Assembly (NCBI GenBank): GCA_023131935.1
Contig: JAGLYY010000421.1
Location: 1 to 5,252, forward strand
From: Spirochaetales bacterium
Lineage (GTDB): Bacteria > Spirochaetota > Spirochaetia > JAGLYY01
Direction of reading: 5' to 3'
Length of the DNA: 5,252 bases
In this document: piece by piece, positions 1 to 4,557 of the stretch
How the letters are laid out: every line of letters begins with the position of its first letter
Numbering within the stretch: position 1 is the first letter of the stretch
Position numbers and translations under genes: made by a program
Notes under the pieces: generated by a model
Databases searched by the model: none
What the model was told of the DNA's origin: nothing
Seen by the model: only the letters and a program-made list of their open reading frames with translations

Positions 1-523
1 AATATTCCGGGTCGGTTAATAAAGACTTCATCTTCGTAACTTCCTTTTTTGAAAGCTGATTGGGCCAAATACGTAAACATTTGTGAATAGGGGAGTCAGA
101 GCACTTATGTTTGATCTCCTTAGACCAGGAAAGGTATTTGTACATGGAAATACCGAAGAAACGAAGGACCCTGCTAAGGCCCAGAGAATCCTTAACGCGG
201 TTGATTGTCGTTACAATCATAGTTTTCGTTTGAAGTTTTGATAGAGAAGACTGTTGAAGACGCTTAAGGATAGAGATTGTTACATCACGAACACGCAGTG
301 CAGCTGTGAATACTTCTACTGCCAACTTGCTTTGTAAGAATTCTTTCACGAGGGTGATAATCCTTGTAAGATCCTGATCTTCCTTATACCCCAGAAGAGA
401 GGAGTAATCGGTGTTTCTAAAACGGTGAAGAGAAGACTTCGGAATAATTCTTTTAAGTTCGTTCGGCAAGATATCCAATGAGGCAGCTATTTTAATATTT
501 GAATGGTAAGAGTTGTATGCCAT
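1..523 (-). CDS. DDE/rve-type transposase, N-terminal part (cut by left edge)
   Basis: An open frame runs from an ATG at 523-521 to the window edge without a stop, giving 174 residues. An AGGAGT ribosome binding site lies 10 bases upstream (539-534). The protein is basic and helical. Residues about 103-136 look like a helix-turn-helix of the type that precedes an rve/DDE integrase core (ending in FGISMYKYLSW). This is followed by a pattern I recognise from DDE-type integrase/transposases of Bacteroidetes and relatives: C141, S144-P145, C149, then WPNQLSKKEV at 153-162 and a ...LLTDPEY segment at 168-174. The catalytic DDE residues should lie further left, outside the window, so activity cannot be judged. 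The gene would mobilise an insertion sequence; the IS family is not clear. Codon use looks more AT-rich than in the genes to the right, which fits a mobile gene. No terminal inverted repeat can be assigned because the other end is missing. Confidence 0.72.
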   Translation of the reverse strand, partial: MAYNSYHSNIKIAASLDILPNELKRIIPKSSLHRFRNTDYSSLLGYKEDQDLTRIITLVKEFLQSKLAVEVFTAALRVRDVTISILKRLQQSSLSKLQTKTMIVTTINRVKDSLGLSRVLRFFGISMYKYLSWSKEIKHKCSDSPIHKCLRIWPNQLSKKEVTKMKSLLTDPEY

Positions 524-585
524 AAGATGAAAAACTCCTGATGTGGATTCTTATAGATTATTAGAGTAATTGACTTTCCTTAAAA

Positions 586-614
586 TTGATAGATGAAGAT
601 GGGATAAGAGTCAA
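586..614 (-). promoter_or_regulatory. sigma70-like promoter of the transposase gene
   Basis: On the minus strand, TTGACT (614-609) is followed after exactly 17 bases by TATCAA (591-586). The -35 box matches the consensus at five of six positions and the -10 box at four of six. Transcription would begin near 579, giving a leader of about 55 bases before the ATG at 523. No other strong box pair was seen upstream of this gene. Confidence 0.5.
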
Positions 615-660
615 GAACAATGATAGGCAAAATAGCTGAGGATTGAAATGTAACAGGTAT

Positions 661-693
661 GGCGGCCTATTCTGCTGGATGAAATAGGTTGCC
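661..693 (+). repeat. 11-bp stem-loop with two G-U pairs
   Basis: GGCGGCCTATT (661-671) pairs with AATAGGTTGCC (683-693) around an 11-base loop. Nine pairs are Watson-Crick and two are G-U in a plus-strand transcript. On the minus strand those two would be A-C mismatches, so the fold favours an RNA transcribed left to right. It is the first of a series of stems that continues to about 1330. Confidence 0.45.
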
Positions 694-824
694 CGATAAT
701 GAGGTGTTCAAAGGCATCAACCCTCGAGGAAGAAGCTGTTCCGGGCGTCCGCATCTGACCGAAGAAAAGCTTATCTTTCCAATACAAGAGAGCTGTAACC
801 ACTGCACTTTTCTCCGGACAGACC

Positions 825-865
825 GCTCAAGCTTCCCATAATGCGCATTATCGATAAGCTTGAGC
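825..865. repeat. 41-bp nested palindrome
   Basis: Arms GCTCAAGCTT (825-834) and AAGCTTGAGC (856-865) are perfect reverse complements. Between them sits a perfect 14-bp palindrome, ATAATGCGCATTAT (838-851). Both share practically the same centre (about 845), so the whole is one imperfect palindrome interrupted only by CCC on the left and CGAT minus its last base pairing on the right. As RNA it would form a 10-bp stem, an internal loop, a 5-bp stem and a GCGC loop. As DNA it could be a dimeric protein-binding site or a cruciform. Confidence 0.65.
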
Positions 866-871
866 TTGCGG

Positions 872-925
872 ACACCCTCCACAACCTTGTTGCGATACTA
901 GCAGCAACAAGCTGCGTCGGGGTGT
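872..925 (+). repeat. two-tier stem-loop
   Basis: CTTGTTGC (886-893) and GCAACAAG (904-911) form a perfect 8-bp stem around a 10-base loop. It is enclosed by ACACCC (872-877) and GGGTGT (920-925), a perfect 6-bp outer stem with an 8-base internal loop on each side. It begins seven bases after the nested palindrome ends. Confidence 0.5.
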
Positions 926-977
926 TATTTCCTGTACTGTTTGAAGCATCAAATTCGAATTGTGTTTTCCACACTCC

Positions 978-998
978 GCTGGAACCTCCTGTTCCGGC
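978..998 (+). repeat. 8-bp GC-rich hairpin
   Basis: GCTGGAAC (978-985) pairs with GTTCCGGC (991-998) around the loop CTCCT. One of the eight pairs is a U-G pair in the plus-strand RNA; the minus strand would have an A-C mismatch there. It stands just before the terminator-like hairpin at 1006. Confidence 0.45.
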
Positions 999-1005
999 TA
1001 CGCCG

Positions 1006-1045
1006 CCCGGTCCGCCATCCCTGGCGGTCCGGGTTTCTTTGTTTT
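1006..1045 (+). terminator. intrinsic terminator, plus strand
   Basis: CCCGGTCCGCCA (1006-1017) and TGGCGGTCCGGG (1022-1033) form a 12-position GC-rich stem with a single T-T mismatch and a TCCC loop. A T-rich tract, TTTCTTTGTTTT (1034-1045), follows directly. On the minus strand the stem is followed by a GC-rich stretch, so it would work only left to right. No protein gene ends just upstream, which suggests it closes an RNA or marks the end of a lost gene. Confidence 0.6.
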
Positions 1046-1059
1046 CGGCCCCTCCTTGG

Positions 1060-1087
1060 GTAGACAGAATCGGAAGATTCTGTCTAC
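1060..1087. repeat. perfect 12-bp hairpin with GGAA loop
   Basis: GTAGACAGAATC (1060-1071) and GATTCTGTCTAC (1076-1087) are perfect reverse complements separated by only GGAA. No clean T-run follows on either strand (TTCTTCC on the plus side), so it is not a standard terminator, though it lies 15 bases after one. It could be an RNA-stability hairpin, a protein-binding site, or part of a mobile-element end. Confidence 0.65.
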
Positions 1088-1161
1088 TTCTTCCGCGAGG
1101 GCATTTTTTTGCAGTCGGTGAGCCGACAAGACGAATTATCCGTGTACAAGATGAGAGTTCA

Positions 1162-1236
1162 ACTTGAAACGCCCGCCTCCAGAGCCGAAGGCCCAGGCGG
1201 CGGGGAGAAGTCGGCTTCCGTTGTATCCCTTCAAGT
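1162..1236 (+). other. 75-base multi-tier foldable segment
   Basis: ACTTGAA (1162-1168) pairs with TTCAAGT (1230-1236), and ACG (1169-1171) with CGT (1219-1221), leaving an 8-base bulge. Inside, CCGCCT (1173-1178) pairs with AGGCGG (1195-1200) around a small GCC-GAA-GGC hairpin. AGCCGA (1183-1188) with TCGGCT (1211-1216) is an exclusive alternative. The nested outer and inner stems suggest a folded RNA or single-strand DNA element. It does not have the conserved boxes of an integron attC site and is not a tRNA. Confidence 0.3.
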
Positions 1237-1241
1237 ACGTA

Positions 1242-1263
1242 ACCCATGCGGGTATGTTTTTTT
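1242..1263 (+). terminator. short terminator-like hairpin
   Basis: ACCC (1242-1245) and GGGT (1250-1253) form a 4-bp stem with an ATGC loop, followed by ATG and seven T bases (1257-1263). The T-run is good but the stem is short, so this is a weak candidate. Confidence 0.25.
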
Positions 1264-1297
1264 GGGTAACAACCGGCGTTTTCTTAAAATAGCTCCG

Positions 1298-1332
1298 CCA
1301 CTGCCTCCGGCAGAGGCTCCGGGTGGTTTTTT
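1298..1332 (+). terminator. probable intrinsic terminator, plus strand
   Basis: A GC-rich segment with two mutually exclusive stems, CTGCC/GGCAG (1301-1305 with 1309-1313) or GCCTC/GAGGC (1303-1307 with 1313-1317), lies in CCAC...GTGG (1298-1301 and 1323-1326) and is followed by six T bases (1327-1332). It would end any transcript entering from the stem-loop region and so insulate the comFB-like gene downstream. The AT-rich sequence after it probably holds that gene's own promoter: TATTAT at 1391-1396 and TATGAT at 1405-1410 are -10-like, but neither has a good -35 box. Confidence 0.45.
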
Positions 1333-1413
1333 AATGATAAATTATATTTTAAATTCCTGTTCGGAAATGGTTTCTTTTCCAAATAAGAGCTATTATGCTT
1401 ACTTTATGATTAA

Positions 1414-1471
1414 GCTCAATCACTTCGGTAAGGGTATTTTAGGAAAACCGATTTTCCATTGAGCGAAAGGA
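1414..1471 (+). promoter_or_regulatory. structured 5' leader and ribosome binding site of the comFB-like gene
   Basis: GCTCAAT (1414-1420) and ATTGAGC (1458-1464) form a perfect 7-bp outer stem. It encloses a perfect 6-bp hairpin, GGAAAA-CCGA-TTTTCC (1442-1457), which abuts the outer stem so that the two could stack. CGGT (1426-1429) can alternatively pair with ACCG (1447-1450), disrupting the inner hairpin. The ribosome binding site AAGGA (1467-1471) begins three bases after the outer stem. This arrangement suits control of translation, but no known riboswitch class, including the cyclic-di-GMP classes, is recognisable. Confidence 0.35.
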
Positions 1472-1480
1472 TGGATGAAA

Positions 1481-2173
1481 ATGCGCATTCATAATCTGAT
1501 AGAAGATCTAGTTCTCAAGTGGGTTGATGAGATTTTCTCCGATGAAAAGAAACAGGAAAAATGTCATTATCTGATTAACGAAGAATCCAAACTTGATGTT
1601 GCTTGTTTTGTACTAAACAGAATGGAACCCCGATACTCAATCTCTGAAAGGGGGCTGGCCCACTTCAAAGCGGAGATATCTCCACAATTGAACGCTGATA
1701 TTGAAACCCTCATCTATGAAGGATTGAGGAGGGTGAGCAGAAACATCCGGCCTTTAAGTAATACCCTTTCCAGCAATATTCCAAAGAGCGGTCCTTTTTT
1801 TAACTTTCCAACAATTATAGGAAGAATCTTCTTCGGAAATACTTTTGAACCGGTCAGGGAGTTGTCTATCGCCCTTTACCAGGAGGACAAACTTGTTGAA
1901 ATGATGGCGCCAACCTGGCAGAATCCCTATCCTTTATCGGAAATAGACCCCGGTTCTTTCCAGTTCTGGCCTCTTACTGTGAAGGCGGATAGTGAATCCA
2001 GAGAGTTCCCATTTGAGGTCCGAATCCGCAGTTCAGGTTTCGAAGATATCCACCACCATTTCGTGCTTCGTCTGAAAAGGGAAAAAGAACTTCTCGATAC
2101 CTATCAGGCAAGTGATGTATTTAAAATTGAAGATCTTTACCTTTTCCCTGAGGGAGAAGAAGAGGATAGCTAA
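1481..2173 (+). CDS. ComFB-domain protein with extra C-terminal region
   Basis: The protein has 230 residues from ATG 1481. That start has AAGGA nine bases upstream and gives the family-typical beginning MRIHNLIEDLV; ATG 1475 in the same frame is only three bases from AAGGA. Residues 3-58 match the late competence ComFB family: IHNLIEDLVLKWVDEI (3-18), LDVACFVLNRMEPRY (38-52) and SERG (55-58). The family usually has a CxxC just before the LDVA-like segment; here only C28 and C42 are present and the CxxC spot reads NEES, so metal binding may be lost. Residues about 100-230 are an additional, mostly beta-strand-like region with a HHH run (191-193) and an acidic end (FPEGEEEDS), which I do not recognise. 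ComFB was named in the Bacillus comF operon, and family members in cyanobacteria have been described as cyclic-di-GMP receptors, so a signalling role is possible here but inferred. No signal peptide or membrane helix is seen; it is probably cytoplasmic. Confidence 0.72.
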   Translation: MRIHNLIEDLVLKWVDEIFSDEKKQEKCHYLINEESKLDVACFVLNRMEPRYSISERGLAHFKAEISPQLNADIETLIYEGLRRVSRNIRPLSNTLSSNIPKSGPFFNFPTIIGRIFFGNTFEPVRELSIALYQEDKLVEMMAPTWQNPYPLSEIDPGSFQFWPLTVKADSESREFPFEVRIRSSGFEDIHHHFVLRLKREKELLDTYQASDVFKIEDLYLFPEGEEEDS

Positions 2174-2176
2174 CCA

Positions 2177-2464
2177 CTAGTATTGCTCTGAAAATATCTG
2201 TACGTCGTGTAATCTGCCAAGAACCTCCTCTTCAATAAAATCTTCAATCTTGTTCATTACTTTCTCACCATATTCCCTGGAATTGGATACAAGGGCGACC
2301 CCTATCTGGGTGAAAGAGAGGGATTCAAGAAGGTCTACTTCCGCAACCGATACCCGGTATTTCCGGTAGAGCCTGTCCTTCAGTGATTTTACCATTCGCC
2401 TTTTATCCTTTATCGATTCTACGCCATACAGTTCGATAATGAACTGCAACATGCTCACTACCAC
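2177..2464 (-). CDS. DUF503 / YlxP-like small protein
   Basis: The protein has 95 residues from GTG 2464. Residues 17-44 carry the DUF503 signature: SIKDKRRMVKSLKDRL, then YRKYRVSVAEVD, followed by the IGVALVSNS strand (54-62) and a helix with acidic residues. Length and overall pattern fit the family (about 90-100 residues, small alpha/beta fold); its function is not established. In many Gram-positive bacteria ylxP lies between infB and rbfA; that context is absent here. The GTG start shares its G with the preceding gene's TAG stop (TAGTG), with GAAGG six bases upstream, so translation is probably coupled. ATG 2452 would give 91 residues, but the GTG start places the SIKDKR motif at the distance seen in YlxP. 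It is the last gene of the minus operon; its stop is three bases from the comFB-like stop, and no terminator is visible between them. Confidence 0.8.
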   Translation of the reverse strand: MVVSMLQFIIELYGVESIKDKRRMVKSLKDRLYRKYRVSVAEVDLLESLSFTQIGVALVSNSREYGEKVMNKIEDFIEEEVLGRLHDVQIFSEQY

Positions 2465-3567
2465 TACACACCTTCGTTGAGGATATCTCCAATCGATTCC
2501 ATGGTGATGTCAAGGGCAGCTCCCTCCTGAGGTTCCTCCATCCGGGCTTTCAGGGGAAGATACCTTTCGTTGTACACCCGGGCAAGTTTACAAATCTCAT
2601 CGTTGGAATATTCCTCCGCGGTCTTGACCTCCAGGTTGTAGGATTGCTCTGAAAAACCCCGAAGCATCACATGGAGAGGGTCTGAAATGGTTATGGCGAA
2701 ATGGGGGCTGTAGAGAGCCAGGAGAGCCATTGTTAATAGGATCACCAGGAAAAAGAAAAGCAGACTGAAGAATGAATAAGCCGTATTAGCCTGTCTGGCG
2801 TCGAAAAATATTTCCCAGGGGCCTTCATGTAAATAGGAATAATCTTCCGGTCCGAATTTCTCGGTATAAAAGGCGTTTTCATACCGGGTAAAGCGGGTGG
2901 TCCCTCTTTCTTTGATGATGAGTACATCATCCCGCATCCTGGCAATTTCTTCGGGACTCACCCCCCCCTTTTGAAGAAGATAAATAACTTCATCGCCCCT
3001 TTTATCCCCCCCACCTCCTGAAAGGTTAACATTGAGAAGGGTCCCGAGAATGCTGTAAGAGAACACAGTAAAAACTACAACGGTAATAACGATTGTGAGA
3101 ATCCTAGCCAGGTGACGCTGGGCCATAGGGGAATCAACATTTTTTATCTGCCGGAAGATTTTCAAAATACGCAGCAGCCGGAGGATTCTCGCAATCCTGA
3201 TTGCTTTAATGACCTTGAGTATATTCAGAGATCCTACAAAACCCTGCAGGGCAGCTCCCCCGGTCACGATGGCTAAAACCGCGGGTCCTGAATTGAAGAG
3301 TAAAAGGGGAATAGAGGCTGCAAGATCTATCCAGCCACGTTCCCGTGACAGGTAATGCCCTGCACGCCCTTCAGCAAGGGCATTGTGAAATCGAATGAAA
3401 AATTCAATGGTAAAAAAGAGATCGAACCCGAATCCGGTGAAAAGCAGGATTTTCCTCAGGTCCAAACTCCATAAAAGGACTATTGCAAAATCTTCCATGA
3501 ATGTCTGGATGATGACGAGAAGGATTGCAAATACAACTATGGACTCAATAACTGAAACCTTTTTCAT
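2464..3567 (-). CDS. voltage-sensor (ion-transport-like) membrane protein with HAMP-like C terminus
   Basis: The protein has 367 residues from ATG 3567, with an AGG seven bases upstream overlapping the previous gene's stop; a TTG start at 3582 is less likely. Six membrane helices are visible: S1 about 6-26, S2 about 40-60 (acidic D49 and E55), S3 about 79-93 (WIDLAASIPLLL), S4 about 116-139, S5 about 155-179 and S6 about 261-286. S4 has a basic residue at every third position for eight turns (K118, K121, R124, R127, R130, R133, K136, R139), the hallmark of a voltage sensor in the ion transport family. Between S5 and S6, where channels have a pore helix and filter such as TVGYG, there is instead a hydrophilic segment of about 80 residues with no filter. 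After S6, residues about 292-340 look like a HAMP linker (SDPLHVMLRGF, then DEICKLARVYN). No catalytic output domain follows. It may sense membrane potential and signal to a partner; annotation as an ion channel would rest on S1-S5 only. Confidence 0.72.
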   Translation of the reverse strand: MKKVSVIESIVVFAILLVIIQTFMEDFAIVLLWSLDLRKILLFTGFGFDLFFTIEFFIRFHNALAEGRAGHYLSRERGWIDLAASIPLLLFNSGPAVLAIVTGGAALQGFVGSLNILKVIKAIRIARILRLLRILKIFRQIKNVDSPMAQRHLARILTIVITVVVFTVFSYSILGTLLNVNLSGGGGDKRGDEVIYLLQKGGVSPEEIARMRDDVLIIKERGTTRFTRYENAFYTEKFGPEDYSYLHEGPWEIFFDARQANTAYSFFSLLFFFLVILLTMALLALYSPHFAITISDPLHVMLRGFSEQSYNLEVKTAEEYSNDEICKLARVYNERYLPLKARMEEPQEGAALDITMESIGDILNEGV

Positions 3568-3575
3568 ACATTGAC

Positions 3576-4490
3576 CTACCAACCGTTTTCCGCGGCAATT
3601 TTATAGAACTCATCGAGAACCTTGATATCGAAGCCGTGATATTTATAATTCCGCCTGGCAATATTCAGCCAGCTTTTTTCAGGGAGATCTGCCCCCCGGT
3701 CAACCTTCATTCCGGGCTGGTGATTCCTGCCCAGGGCACTTAAGACCGAAGCAATTCGTGAAGTTGCTTCGATGGTGGTGTTATCGTTAAAAGATACATT
3801 ACTATGAAGGGCGCTCTGAATAACCGGATCGGGAAGAGAGGTAAGTCTTTCCTTCAGGGATGGGAAGATCTGTTCAACAAAAATGGTCCGAACCATACCC
3901 ATTTCACTCTTGTCTCCGGCGGTGAAAAGGTGGATTGCCGGTTTAAGGAGAATGGATACCCGGACCAGGTCCTTCACCTCTTCCTTACTCATTTTCAGCC
4001 GCTGGACCTTGGTGAGCTCAAAGTGTACATACTCTTTCCGGTTATAAACCTGATTGATATATCGATCTACAAAACGATATTGTATTGCTGAATAGCCCCC
4101 CGTCAGGTTCCGTCTCCCCTCCGGTTTTTGTAATATATGTGTAATTACACTCATAAGATCTTTCCTGATTTGAGCGGACGGGGCAGGTGGATAATGAATA
4201 AAAGAGACAAAAGAATAATTAATCCGTTCGCCAAGAAATTGCTCTAGAGCAATTGTCAGATTTTCATTGGTATAATGGTAGAGGGCGGATACCAGAAAGC
4301 CCTGGATTTCCTCCCACCCTTTTCCCGGGAAAAAATTAGGGGAGGAGAGTGTCTGGAATAATTGGATCCCGTTTACCTTTAAGAATTGCAGGATTTGCTC
4401 CTCTTTCTGAAGCGGTGTCTGTTGCTGGAGAGCGGGGTTTGCTAAAAGGCGATCAATAAAGGCTTTTGCTTTTTCAACATCAGTCGGCAT
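3576..4490 (-). CDS. conserved helical protein of unknown function
   Basis: The protein has 304 residues from ATG 4490, chosen because GAAAGGA lies five bases upstream (4502-4496). A longer frame to GTG 4577 would overlap the divergent gene and lacks a ribosome binding site. It is soluble-looking, mostly helical and has no signal peptide. The N terminus (VEKAKAFIDRLLANPALQ, then TPLQKEEQILQFL to about residue 37) and an SSPNFFPGKGWEEI segment (49-62) resemble proteins I associate with Treponema, but I know no function for them. Other notable parts are GGYSAIQYRFVDRYINQVYN (131-150), a helix at 168-187 and a basic, aromatic C terminus (NIARRNYKYHGFDIKVLDEF, 276-295). It is the first gene of the operon; its stop is eight bases before the ATG of the voltage-sensor gene, so the two are surely co-transcribed and may work together. 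I do not assign a function. Confidence 0.75.
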   Translation of the reverse strand: MPTDVEKAKAFIDRLLANPALQQQTPLQKEEQILQFLKVNGIQLFQTLSSPNFFPGKGWEEIQGFLVSALYHYTNENLTIALEQFLGERINYSFVSFIHYPPAPSAQIRKDLMSVITHILQKPEGRRNLTGGYSAIQYRFVDRYINQVYNRKEYVHFELTKVQRLKMSKEEVKDLVRVSILLKPAIHLFTAGDKSEMGMVRTIFVEQIFPSLKERLTSLPDPVIQSALHSNVSFNDNTTIEATSRIASVLSALGRNHQPGMKVDRGADLPEKSWLNIARRNYKYHGFDIKVLDEFYKIAAENGW

Positions 4491-4557
4491 CTCTTTCCTT
4501 TCATTCTGGAAAATATCGTTTGCATGATCTACATTAATAGAAAATAATAGAACAATT
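4491..4557. promoter_or_regulatory. divergent intergenic promoter region
   Basis: These 67 AT-rich bases separate the starts of the minus-strand operon and the plus-strand exported-protein gene, so promoters for both should lie here or just inside the coding ends. For the plus gene, TTGCAT (4520-4525), 17 bases, then AATAAT (4543-4548) is a possible box pair; it would leave almost no leader. For the minus operon several TA-rich hexamers exist but none has a good -35 partner. No clear operator repeat is seen. Confidence 0.35.

Larger units (their letters stand above)
661..1045 (+). other. stem-loop-rich non-coding region, candidate structured RNA
   Basis: No convincing protein gene was found here, although several frames are open by chance. 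Instead, inverted repeats follow one another: 661-693; 722-729 (CCTCGAGG); 747-751 with 815-819 enclosing 763-769 with 807-813; 825-865; 886-911 inside 872-877/920-925; 978-998; and 1006-1033, which ends in a T-rich tract. Stems at 661-693 and 978-998 contain G-U pairs that exist only in a plus-strand RNA, and the last hairpin resembles a plus-strand intrinsic terminator. The simplest reading is a transcribed structured RNA of up to about 385 bases. No promoter could be assigned with confidence (TTGAAA at 643-648 is a lone -35-like box). It matches no RNA family I recognise. It could instead be the end of a mobile element, or remnants of one, since a transposase gene adjoins it. Confidence 0.3.

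Noticed and set aside
825..865. Borrelia-type replicated telomere
   Set aside because: The palindrome is short and interrupted, has none of the telomere boxes I know, and lies within apparently continuous chromosomal sequence.
611..882. Two overlapping minus-strand open frames of 63 and 71 codons
   Set aside because: They lie in different frames over the same stem-loop sequence, resemble no family, and overlap the transposase promoter region.
841..1167. 108-codon open frame on the plus strand
   Set aside because: It starts inside the nested palindrome and passes through the terminator at 1006-1045 and the 1060-1087 hairpin. The proline-rich translation comes from GC-rich stems.
771..1247. 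158-codon open frame on the minus strand
   Set aside because: It runs antisense through several perfect hairpins, including the plus-strand terminator. Its composition is low in hydrophobic core pattern, it matches no family I know, and no good ribosome binding site supports it.
1162..1270. Integron attC site
   Set aside because: Paired arms exist, but the conserved RYYYAAC and GTTRRRY boxes are absent and no cassette gene or integrase is in the window.
1109..1462. 117-codon open frame on the plus strand
   Set aside because: It spans several hairpins and T-runs, then an AT-rich promoter-like stretch and the leader of the next gene. No ribosome binding site or family match was seen.
3804..4091. 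95-codon open frame on the plus strand
   Set aside because: It is an antisense shadow of the 304-residue gene, whose frame, start and operon spacing are well supported.
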